Positions 1 through 11,100 of a DNA stretch of 64,000 nt are shown one piece after another. The notes below the pieces were generated by a model that saw only the letters and a program-made list of their open reading frames with translations, did no database searches and was not told the origin of the DNA. Both the position numbers and the translations under genes were made by a program. The stretch is taken from positions 744,001 through 808,000 of the forward strand of contig SNVD02013723.1 of NCBI GenBank assembly GCA_013180625.2. Direction: 5' to 3'. The DNA is from Boswellia sacra (lineage: Eukaryota; Streptophyta; Magnoliopsida; Sapindales; Burseraceae). The first letter of the stretch is position 1. The number at the start of each line of letters is the position of its first letter.

Positions 1-364
1 CAGTTAATATTTCCTCTTTTAAGATGACTTATAATAATATCATTGAAACAGTATATGTCTAAATCCATATCTGCATACAAAATATTAACAGCTGTCAACC
101 GTATGCTAATCTGCCAATAACCTAAGTTCGATGAAATAGAAGCATTTTATTTTATTTATTTGTTTGGAAACTTGACAGACTACTAGTTCTTGATCCGTCC
201 GCCAAGCTTCTGATCTTTCAAGTTTCTGCCTCCCGAGACTTTGAAATATTAACCAGCCTAGCGAAAGCTAAGACTCAAAGAGTCATATATAGCTCAAATA
301 TCCTCCTTTCTATTCATTTCCTGCTATTTATTGCGTCTTAATTATATCAGTTACAAAGTACAAC
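1..364 (+). promoter_or_regulatory. Upstream region and short leader of the NBS-LRR gene
   Basis: AT-rich sequence without a credible reading frame. A TATA-like stretch (catatatag) lies near 284-292, about 75 bases before the ATG at 365, which fits a short leader. No firm W-box was seen; a TTGACA near 172 is only a partial match. The TATA assignment is inference from spacing. Confidence 0.35.
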
Positions 365-3300
365 ATGGCTGCGCATATTATGCTTCCAGGATCATTTCCA
401 TCTGCTTTTCTCCAACAGCTGCTTCACAAGCTGGATTCTCAGGAACTTATTGACTTCGATCCTAAGCAGGAGGCATGGCTAAAGAAGCTGAAGAAAACCA
501 TATCAACTATCAATAAAGTGGTCAATGATGCTGAGGAGAAACAATTTACAAACTTGGAAATGAGTGATTGGCTCTCTCAGCTTACAGACGTTTGCTATGA
601 TCTTGAAGATTTACTGGACCAGATTACCACAGAAGCTCTGCGAAGCAAGTTGGATTCACAATCTTGGTTATGGGGCTCAGTATTTGCTCATTCACATGAT
701 ATTGAACGGCGCATTGAAAAAATAAGCATCAGAATGGAAGAACTTGAAGGGCAGAAAGACAGACTTGGATTGAAAGAGGCGTCTGTGAAAGCAAGGACAC
801 AAATTCAACCACAAACCTCAAGCTTGGCGGATGAGAATTGCCAAGTATTTGGTAGGGATGAAGATTTAGAGGCTATAATCAAACTGTTGCTGTCAGATGA
901 TCATGTAGCTGCTGATGAGAGAGATGTGATTGCTATAGTTGGAGAGGGTGGAGTGGGCAAGACTACACTTGCTGAGCTTGCATACATGGATGAGAGAGTG
1001 AAGAATCATTTTCATTTCAAAATGTGGGTTTGTGTTTCAGAGGTTTTTGATGGTAACCGGGTGACTAAAGCTATTCTCGAGCAACTCATTGCTTTTCAGC
1101 CTTCGGATATTAAGGACCTGTGTGACCTTGAAGCTGGGCTGAAGGAGATTCTCAAGACGAAGAAATTTCTACTTGTTTTGGATAATGTTTGGTGTAATAA
1201 GTACTCTGACTGGGAAATCCTGCGATCTGAGCTTACAACTGGGACAAATGGAAGTAAGATTGTTTTGACTACACGCAGTTTAGAATTTGCAGCAATTGTG
1301 GCCACTCTTCCTGCTTACCATTTGAAGCCATTACCTAACGAAGATAGCTGGATGCTATTTGCGAAACATGCTTTTGATGATAACAAAAAATCTAGTTTAA
1401 CTCCGGAACTAGAAGCTATTGGCAAAGAAATGGTGAAGAAGTGTAGAGGCTTGCCTTTGGCTGCGAAAATAATGGGGGCTTTGATGCGCTTTAAGCCAAC
1501 AGTGGAAGAATGGCTTGCTATATTGAAGAACAACATATTTGCTTTTTCATTTGATAGGAGTTGCATTTTTCAAGTTCTTATGCTGAGCTATTACTATCTC
1601 CCCGTACATCTAAAGCGATGTTTTGCTTATTGTTCAATGTTTCCTAAGGACTATGAGTATGAAGAAGAAAAGTTGATCCTCTTGTGGATGGCAGAAGGCT
1701 TTTTAGAAGAGTCTAGACAACAAAGAATGGAAGAGGTAGCTCATGAGTACTTTTTTTATTTGACATCTAGGTCATTTTTTCAACGATCAAATATCAATAA
1801 ATCTCGTTTTATAATGCATGATCTTGTGCATGATGTAGCCATGATTGCATCTAGAGATTACATTTCAAGATTGCCCAATCTGGATTTTTCTTCGAGATTG
1901 GTAAATCGTTGTTACTTTTCCTGTTTGATAACTTTTGAGAATTTAGAATTATCTTGGAACAAGGTTCGGCATTTGTCATTTTGGGGGGAAAATTACAGTG
2001 AAATGGTTGAGGAAATTTCTAAAACTGAGATCTTGAGAACCCTTTTACCATATGAATTGCCACCAGAGACTGAACCATGTCACTTAAGTGATGAGTTACT
2101 GGAGATTATGATGGAGAACCAATACTGCTTAAGAGTACTTTCTTTGTCCCGTCAAAAAATCACCGAGTTGCCCCATTCGGTTGGTGAATTGGAACTTCTA
2201 CGGTACCTAGATCTCTCCCACACCGCAATCAGTGCGTTACCACATTCTGTAAACGCTCTCTACAACTTGCAAACATTGCTGCTGTCAAATTGTCACTCTC
2301 TTACTGAATTGCCAACAAACATGGGGAACCTTGTTAAATTGTGTCATCTGGATGTACATGGAACTAATTTGAACAAGATGCCAGTAGATATTGGTAGATT
2401 AACGAGTCTTCAGAAGTTGTCCCATTTTATTGTGGGCACATACAGTGGCTCAGGGATTAAAGAGTTGGGATCTTTTCCGAATCTTCGAGGAGCACTACAT
2501 ATTTCACACCTGCAGAATGTGGCAGTTGCTAGAGATGCTTTGGAGGCCAAGTTGAAAGACAAGAAGGAACTTGATGCGCTGGAGTTGCAATGGAGTGGCA
2601 GTGGCACCACTGCTGGTTCAGAGAATGAAACGGACGTGCTTGAAGCGTTGCAACCTCATCAAAATTTGAAAGAACTTAGCATTAAGTGCTACAGCGGAGC
2701 AGAATTTCCAGCCTGGTTGGGAGATTCTTCTTTTCTCAACATAGTGCTCCTTCGGTTTTCCGAATGTAACAACTGCTTGCAGTTGCCTCCACTTGGGCAG
2801 CTACCATCCCTTAAGCATGTCATAATCGCAGAGATGGAACAAGTCAAAAGGGTAGGTCCAGAATTCTACGGAACAATTAATTCTTCAGACAGGCCATTTC
2901 CTTCTCTGGAAACTTTAATTTTTGAGGGAATGCTGGAATGGGAGGAATGGATTCCAACTGACTTTGAAGGCAAAGAGTTTATGTTTCCTTGTCTTCGGGA
3001 GCTTCATATCCGGAGATGCCCCAAGTTGAAAAGGAACTTGCCCAAATCTCTTCCTCCTCCAACGAGAGTTGAAATTTCAGCGTGTCCAGAGCTTGTGATG
3101 ACACTTCCAAGACATCGTGTTGTAGATGACGTCAAGTTATTTGACAGCAACATGACACCACCCAGAAGCGATGATGAAGCTGCGGCTTTTGAAAGTTCTG
3201 AGCATAAAACTGTTGTGCAACAGCAAGACATCTCTGATGTTGAAAGCTTGAAAGTTTCGGAAATCTCACAATTGATGAAAGTGCCGCCAGGCCAGCTGCA

Positions 3301-4288
3301 GAGCCTAAAAATTGAAGGAGCTTTTGCCCTAAAACTTATACCCGGGGAACTGATGCGCAGAAATCATAATCTGCGACATTTATATATTATTTATTGTTCT
3401 TCTCTCCAGTCCTTCCTTGGAGACCATCTTCCCATTTCGTTGAAAACTCTTTACATACGAAACTGTAGGAGATTAGATTTTCTCTCCCTTGCAGAGTCAA
3501 TGCAACAGTATGCACGCCTTGAACACTTGTGCATTGGCAGCAGCTGCGATACTCTAGGCTCATTGCCACTAGCCTTGTTTCCGAAACTTAGAACCCTTGT
3601 TGTCTGGGATTGTGCAAATTTCAATTCCATTTCGATTGAAAAAGATCACAAGTCACTTGATTCCCTGGAAATCAGGGATTGTCCAAACCTGAAATATTTT
3701 CCTGAGGAAGGGCTACTTGCTCCCAACCTGAAGTCAATTTTGCTCTCCAATTGTAGGAGTCTTAAGGTGCTTCCAGGCCACCTGCACAGGCTCACATCTC
3801 TTCAGTCACTATTTATAAATGAATGCCCGGAACTTATGTCGATTCCGGATGGGGGGTTCCCCATTAAACTAGATTCACTTTGCATCATTTCTTGTCACAA
3901 ACTCACTCCCTCTAGTGATTGGGGATTGCATAAGCTTGACAATCTTAGACGTTTGGAAATAGAAGGTGGATGTGGTGACTTGGAGTCATTTCCAAACGAG
4001 GAGCTTCTTCCAAACAATCTTAATTCTCTACGGATCAGCAGGCTTTCAAAACTCGAGTTATTGGATTACAGGGGCCTTCAACACTTAACATCTCTGGAAA
4101 AATTGGAGATTAATTCGTGCAACAAGCTTCAGTCGTTCCCTGAAGAGGGCCTGCCTTCCTCCCTGAGTTATTTGAATATCAAGGACTGCTCTTTGCTGAA
4201 ACCGAGACTACAAAATAAGAAAGGGAAAGATTGGTACAAGATAGCTTGTATTCCTCACATAGAAATCGATGATGAAGTAATCACATAG
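365..4288 (+). CDS. CC-NBS-LRR disease resistance protein (RPP13-like 1 type)
   Basis: Single uninterrupted frame of 1307 residues encoding an intracellular immune receptor of the CNL class. An Rx-N-like coiled coil with an EDVID-type motif (YDLEDLLDQ) occupies about residues 10-150. The NB-ARC follows: P-loop GEGGVGKTT at about 193-201, RNBS-A FKMWVCVS, kinase-2 LLVLDNVW at about 269-276, RNBS-B GSKIVLTTR, GLPLAA at about 362, RNBS-D CFAYCSMFPKDYEYEEEKL and MHD (MHDLVHD) at about 484. The Trp ending kinase-2 and the RNBS-D form mark it as CNL rather than TNL. From about 570 to the end are irregular leucine-rich repeats. One oddity is Asn in place of the usual second Asp of kinase-2. All NB-ARC motifs are present and there is no internal stop, so it is probably functional. 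The ligand or effector cannot be inferred. Confidence 0.95.
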   Translation: MAAHIMLPGSFPSAFLQQLLHKLDSQELIDFDPKQEAWLKKLKKTISTINKVVNDAEEKQFTNLEMSDWLSQLTDVCYDLEDLLDQITTEALRSKLDSQSWLWGSVFAHSHDIERRIEKISIRMEELEGQKDRLGLKEASVKARTQIQPQTSSLADENCQVFGRDEDLEAIIKLLLSDDHVAADERDVIAIVGEGGVGKTTLAELAYMDERVKNHFHFKMWVCVSEVFDGNRVTKAILEQLIAFQPSDIKDLCDLEAGLKEILKTKKFLLVLDNVWCNKYSDWEILRSELTTGTNGSKIVLTTRSLEFAAIVATLPAYHLKPLPNEDSWMLFAKHAFDDNKKSSLTPELEAIGKEMVKKCRGLPLAAKIMGALMRFKPTVEEWLAILKNNIFAFSFDRSCIFQVLMLSYYYLPVHLKRCFAYCSMFPKDYEYEEEKLILLWMAEGFLEESRQQRMEEVAHEYFFYLTSRSFFQRSNINKSRFIMHDLVHDVAMIASRDYISRLPNLDFSSRLVNRCYFSCLITFENLELSWNKVRHLSFWGENYSEMVEEISKTEILRTLLPYELPPETEPCHLSDELLEIMMENQYCLRVLSLSRQKITELPHSVGELELLRYLDLSHTAISALPHSVNALYNLQTLLLSNCHSLTELPTNMGNLVKLCHLDVHGTNLNKMPVDIGRLTSLQKLSHFIVGTYSGSGIKELGSFPNLRGALHISHLQNVAVARDALEAKLKDKKELDALELQWSGSGTTAGSENETDVLEALQPHQNLKELSIKCYSGAEFPAWLGDSSFLNIVLLRFSECNNCLQLPPLGQLPSLKHVIIAEMEQVKRVGPEFYGTINSSDRPFPSLETLIFEGMLEWEEWIPTDFEGKEFMFPCLRELHIRRCPKLKRNLPKSLPPPTRVEISACPELVMTLPRHRVVDDVKLFDSNMTPPRSDDEAAAFESSEHKTVVQQQDISDVESLKVSEISQLMKVPPGQLQSLKIEGAFALKLIPGELMRRNHNLRHLYIIYCSSLQSFLGDHLPISLKTLYIRNCRRLDFLSLAESMQQYARLEHLCIGSSCDTLGSLPLALFPKLRTLVVWDCANFNSISIEKDHKSLDSLEIRDCPNLKYFPEEGLLAPNLKSILLSNCRSLKVLPGHLHRLTSLQSLFINECPELMSIPDGGFPIKLDSLCIISCHKLTPSSDWGLHKLDNLRRLEIEGGCGDLESFPNEELLPNNLNSLRISRLSKLELLDYRGLQHLTSLEKLEINSCNKLQSFPEEGLPSSLSYLNIKDCSLLKPRLQNKKGKDWYKIACIPHIEIDDEVIT

Positions 4289-5110
4289 GTAAAGACCCTG
4301 CAGAATTTGTTTCCATTTTAACCATCAGTTTTGTTAACATCCAGGCCTTGTATTATTTAGTCTAGTGAGGCGGTTTGTCATACAAATTGATTGTAGCAGT
4401 AACATTGTTATTTGCGTGTCTTTGCTCTGCGCACAACATCCACATTGACAGATCGTTCTCCAGACGTTGCAGGATATAGGCATGTATTCAGATTTGTTCC
4501 TTTCGCTTGAGAATTCGCAGATACTGATCTATCATTACATGGCCGTAGCAAGTTTCGTACATGGTGCCTCTATGACGAAGACAATCTGTTTTAGGCTCGT
4601 TTCAGTTACAAAAAATATCCATTCTTCTTTTGTATGAAACGTCAATCAGGGAATAAGCCTACATCACGGGAAGCCGATTTTGAGTTTCCTCTCAACCAAA
4701 ATAAAATTAAAAGGAATATGAACAATTTGCTACTTGCAAACCCCAAATCCCAAACGGCAGGGAACATTATCAGAAAACAATAATACAATTTACAACAAAA
4801 TTTCTGGTACAGCTAACAACAGTCTTCTTAGAGTGTCAGATAAAATTCAGGTACTACACATTTTAAAAAGCGACTTCTACCGTTGTTCTATCACATAAAA
4901 TGCAGCCGAAGCACAAGTGTCATGAATAGTCTGTCCACCTTGTATATTTTTCATAGAACCCCGTAATGTCACCACAGGCATCAATAAAGCCAGTTTCCTC
5001 GTGCTATAAACATGCAGTTCAAATCCTTCGCCGTCTTCTCAGCTGAATCAGAGGTCTCTACAACTGCAGGAAAGAATCTCGGAGGTGCTATTTAAATGAG
5101 ACTACTCCAT
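4289..5110. other. Intergenic region between convergent CNL and AQR genes
   Basis: Holds the probable 3' UTR of the NBS-LRR gene on the left and the AQR 3' UTR (minus strand) on the right. No conserved coding frame, RNA gene or repeat was recognised. Confidence 0.5.
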
Positions 5111-8100
5111 CTACGTTTCCTCATTTATATCGCCTTCTTGTGGATTTCCATTTTCGTTATTTGAATGAATTTCATTTTTTGCTTCACCATTCACTTGGTT
5201 CTCAGGAGAGATCTCACCATTTGTAAGACCATTCATGTTTGTACCTCCTTCTGCCTCGCTTCCATGAGACAGATCAGCAAGAGAACCATCAGCAAATGCA
5301 GGCAGATCAGTGTCTGTGCCATCATCTATGGTCATAGAATTATGGTGGCTAATTTGCTCCACTGACCCCCCCATGGGTTTAGCATAAGCCATGTACTGAT
5401 ATTCATAGCTTGCTAAGCGTGCCTGCAAATAAGAATTATAACCTTTAAAAAATGCTTCCCATGCACTACCAACAATTATTGAAGGCCAAGTATTGGTCCT
5501 AGTCAAAGCAAAAAGCTGTTGCCATGCTTAAATGTTAATTATCAGCCATGCATATCGCAACAAACATGTAGGTCAAATGCAGCTTGTTTACTTGTCGGCA
5601 CACGTATAAATATTTAAACTCTTGTAAAATTCATATTACATTTAAAAAAGAGAACAGAGTCGTACCTGATATACGCGATTGACAATATCAGCCATGTGCT
5701 CAATGCTGCCAACAAGATAGGGGTCTCCAATGTCTTCAACATTACGCTCTGTATATGATGTATCCTCATTCAAATTGAGTGCAAGTCTATCAGGTCTTTG
5801 CAGCAGAAGTTGAAATGTAGGCTGCAATTCGTAGCATTGTTCAAACAGAGAACGCCGACAGAACACATAAAGACCAAGCCGAGCACGAGACATGGCAACA
5901 ACCAATCTTCTAACATCACGAAGGTGGCCCACAAAGCGAGTACGCACAAGAGATAACAAAACAAAATCATTTTGCTGACCTTGAAACTTATCAACTGTTG
6001 TGACCTGAAGCAAACATAAAGCAAAGCAGTTATGTAGAAGCACAATGATCAAGCATCCTTCTACCATAAGTAGACAAATGAATACAACAACAGGACAGAC
6101 ATTGCTGTGGTCAAACAGCCCTAAGTCATCAAGAATCCATCAGAAGGATTCAGCCTCTTTTTTTATTTTTTTAATTGCATCAGATAAACAAGAACAACTT
6201 CACACATAACCTAAGACAGAAGCCAAAGGTTTATTCTAATTGTTGAAGGACATGGTCATTTAACAAAATCTGACATCCACCTGAGAGATCTCGATAGGTC
6301 TCACTAGTGAACAATACCAAATATACAAGGCATGTGACAATTTCAACCATTTATTTACCTAATAAGGTCAAACTAAATTCAAACGTGAAATGACTGTCAA
6401 AAACTTACCTTACTAGGTGGACCGATAAAGGGATATGGAACGCATCGTCTGTTAATAACATCACGAATCAGAAGCTTCTGGCCATTGTAAGTTGTCAAGA
6501 TGGATATCTTGTTTGCAGGATACCCTAGTAGTCGCATATATATATAAACACTGACAACATATTCAGCCTCTCCCTCATTTTGATAGAACCAAGGAGAAGG
6601 GGCACTCTCACCTCTCCCACGATAATCAGGAACATCCACTAATTGATAATCATAAGAGAATCCAGCATTTGCTTTATGGAAGATTGGATCCTCCTTTACA
6701 TAAGGAAGGTCTCCCAAATCTCTGTACCTCCAGTTGTAAAGTTTGGCTATGCTAGGTCTGGCTCTACCCTGAGCATTAAGCTCTATATAAGGAATACCCA
6801 AACGAACAAACCTTGTAAATAAGCTCTGATCCATGTGGCTATACTTTTGGAAAGCCATATTCTTAACAACAGGAGGCAGTTGATGATGATCACCAATAAG
6901 TATGCAGCGTTTAAGACGTGCATAACCATCCTCCTGTCTCTGGAGCAACATCGGAATGAAAGTTTCAATCTCCAAAATCTGGGCACTTTCTTCCATCAAA
7001 AGATTGTCATACTTAAAACCTAACTGAAGAAAATCCTTCCTCTTGAGAGCCGCATGAGTGCAGGTCATTGCTACAATCTTTGCTTGTTTTGTCATTAGAT
7101 AATTTGCCCGATCAGCAGTTGACTTGAGCAATTCAAATGCTCTGCACTCTTCTAGCTCTTGGAAAATAGTCTTGAGATGACGAAAGCAGCCCTTAGCTGC
7201 CCGCATATCTTTCGCAAATGACTCACCAGTAAAAATTGGCTGGGCAGTGTTGGAGAAGAACTCCTTGAAGGGGAAGCGATCTCGTACAAAGGTTGGCTTA
7301 CCTTCATTATCAGCACAAGCTGCAAGGAATTGCTCCCAGCGAGAGTATACATGAAGCAGCCAAAAATATCCAGCAGTTTCACAAGTATACCCTACATCCT
7401 CAGGCAACTGGAGAGATCTTGCAAGCCTTTCAACCTCACTAAGCAATTCCAACCGTCTAACAAGCATTGCATTCACTCGACCTTGCCTGCTAAAGTCAAG
7501 ATCAGTTGCTAGTTCTTGTTCACCTTGACCTAAACGTAGAAGATAGCGAGCAGGTACATCCCTCTGTAACAGCAAATAAGGACATGCAGAAGGAAATTTG
7601 TTATTAGGCGTCCACTAAGGTGTGTTAAACATGAACTTTCTTAATGCGAGAGTCAAAAGTGCCATGCCATGTGGAAGGCTTTTTTTTCTTCTTCTTCTTC
7701 TTCTTTTGAAGTTTGAATAGGTCAGAAATTACTAAAGCCCAAAAAACTTGATTAAATAAAATTTGAATCAGATATAAATACAAGCAATAAATATCTAAAC
7801 CCAGCACTCTCACCATTTTTTCTTTTTTGTACAAATACTGTTTTTAGTCCATATATCAAAACAATGATAACAATAATCATAAAATGACACCTATAGTGGT
7901 TTTGGGGGTTACGCAGTTGTGGTTTGGTGCTGGTGATGCTTGTATGGTTGTGGTAGTTATGATGTGCTGGCTTCAATGAGTAAGCTAAGGTTTTGACTGA
8001 AATGAGGAGGATAATGTGGTGGACATAACTCTTTCTGCATTATGATGTCAATCAAAAGTGATTGAATTCAGACATAAAATGAAAATATCTCACTTCTTCA

Positions 8101-11100
8101 GTTCTTCTATTCAAATAAAGATAATTAAACAAGGATTACTAACATAAAGTTGCATTCAGGCTCAAAAGTTGGTCAAAGGTACCTGCATTATTTTCTCAAA
8201 AAGGTCATTCAAGGCCTGATTTGAATGCGTGATTATCAATGTTCTTTGAGAAGGGCAATTGTGATATAGAACATTCAAAATTTGGACAGCTGTATCAGTC
8301 TTTCCTGTACCAGGTGGACCCACAACCATTGTTAGTCCAGGCTGAATGCCTGATATAATTGCCCCTGTCTGCAAAACAAGAAAAATTATAAGCGGCCAGT
8401 CACAGAAAAGGAATGCTAACAGCAAAATTTGTTATTATTCACAATTCAGAACTTTCAACATGCATCGACATCAGATCCAGTAAGCAAAGATATTTGAGCA
8501 AGGGATATTTAACCAAACGCATCATTGGGAGAATCAAAACTTGACACTAAAATGCCATGAGACTTCATTGAAAAATCTTTGATTTTTCAAACCATTTTGC
8601 AAAGCTGCACTGCTACCAATCTAGATAAACGTCTTCAATTGAAAAAGAGGATTGTCAATGGACTTTGATATGCCATCCACCTTGAAAAGAGAATCAAGTT
8701 TGACAAAACACATCCCTTAGAAAAACAATAAGAATCAAATTTTAAATTCCCTGTGAATGAACTTGGAGGTTCAAGGATGGAAAATAAGTGATTATAGAAC
8801 AAGTGGGTGTAGTGCGCATTGCCAAATTCATGAAGTAACATATTAACAAATTATTTGTCAAAAAAATTAATTAAAAAAAAGTGGAATTAATTATAGCTAC
8901 CATTTGTTCACAAAATAAATAGAAGCAGACAGAAGTTTCATAGAGCAAACATCCTCAATAAAAGAATTGAAAAGTTTGAAATTAAGATGAAATAGAGGAA
9001 AGAGAAGTGAGCAAATAAAAGAGTTGCCTGGCACCTGAGTGGGTGTAAATCTCACGGAGTTCTGTTTGGGTTGATCTTGTGGATAAGGACCTGGGTCAGG
9101 AGGGATGTATGCTTCAACAATAAGTTCATCCTTTTCGCCAGTGGAATCCACCATATTGACATCATTCATCGAATCGCCAGTTAATTTCTTATTCCCAGGA
9201 AGTGCATGAGTGTTTCTTTTCAATGTCCTGGGAAGACTAATTCGGAATGGAGCCCTTGGATCCAAGTTGTCTGTGCCATCTGGATTTATAAAACGAACCT
9301 AAAGATTGAGCGAAGAAAAAGTTTTTAGAGTCACATTTATTCTTCAATATTACTAAAGTGCTCTGGAATTATAAAAATGCCAGTATATTCCCACCATCAA
9401 TACCAACCTGATAATCTGAAAAACATTCTCTCAAATGATCAGCATCAAGGAAAGTATCTTTGAAATCCACTGTCTCCAGAAGATCAGGCATATTAGTCCA
9501 TTGTGCTGCAGAAGGATTTCCATAGCCAAGAAATATGTTATGCAACCAGTCAGGAACAATACAATATTCATTCATGAGATCTCTTATAGATTCTAAGATT
9601 GCTTTGAAATTATTTTCCTTGGGTTTCCTCCTCATCAACACGTTAAGAGTCCCATAAACATCTTCTGCGCCTTTTTCTGCAATGTCTGTGACATCCATGT
9701 GGTATTGCGCCGTATCTAAAGCAACAGTCACAGTTCTCAGTTCACCTTTTGGTGGCTTCCACTCATCACGTTTAATTCTTCCAGTGAAATCATTCATGAG
9801 AGTTCCCTCCTCATCACGTATCTCAATAATTTCACATCCTCGTACAAATTGAAGGCCAAGCCTCTGTGGCACACCAGCCTTTGCAGCTTCCTCAGCACTT
9901 AGAGGCTCAAATGAAGGGCGAATGGAAAGTAAAAATAAGACATCATGTTCTTTGAGGGCATTCCATTCTGACCTTATCTGTGCTTTGTAACTTGAAATGC
10001 TAAAAGTAACTTCCGCTGTTACAGATGACGGCTTGACTTCTCCTATGTTCGGCTGTTTTACCTCAGTGATTTTAAATTCCTTAATTGGCACAGCCATTCT
10101 TGACCAGCCACGGAAGGCAGTTTCTCCCTCATTATTGATGTAAGCAAGGAGATGCGGGACAGCTTCCTGAATATCTTCACGAATCTCATATGTTGATTCT
10201 AGACGGAAAAGATTAAAATTTCTGAGAAGATAATCATGGAGGGTTAAGAATTGTAGATTAAGCTTCGGAAGAGCAAGACATCCTTCCCCAGAGTAATTAA
10301 TGCTAGGTACAACACTTTCATCCCACATGATCTGCTCATTTGGATAAAGGGGAAGAGCATTTATGGCTTCTTTTTGCGATTGTTGTTTCTCAAAAAAGGA
10401 GACCATGACTTCAATCAGAAAATCAACCCTTTCTGACCATGGATCTTTCTTTGACAGCAGTTTGAGCTGCAAGCAGAAGTAACTTTGTCAGGAGAGCTAA
10501 ACACAGTAGTCAAAAAGGAAATGTTTACTCATACACATAAAAATAGCAAACAGTGAATATAATCATTGCCCAAAAATAACAACAAAAACATTTATTGAAC
10601 TAGCTGAGAAGAATTAACAACAGCCAATGCATCAGGAAAGCTTCTAACCAATGGAAGATTCTCCCTATACAGCTTTAACCCATAAATTTACTTAATCCAA
10701 TTGCACCTAAAATGCATAATAAAGGAGCAATACCTCACCCACCAACAGACAAAAAAAGCTATAAATTACTAAGAAAAATGTCACGTCAGCAACAAATGGG
10801 AAAAAGTTAATTCTATCCCTGTGTTGCAGTAATCTCTTAGGAACAACTGTGAAAACGTGTGTTATACTAATGATTTAGAAATCAAATAGCATAACCAGAA
10901 ACAAACATATCAATTGGCCGCATACAAACCTTATTACAGACCAGATCCTGTAGCTCTTGTGGAGAGAGTACCGACAATTTCTTCGATAGATCAGCTCGCT
11001 TGTGAATTGCACCAATGTTAGCCAGTGCAAGTTCTCGCAACTGCAAGCAACATACCAGTAAATATTTAGATATCGCAAAGATTAACTATAACAAAGAGGG

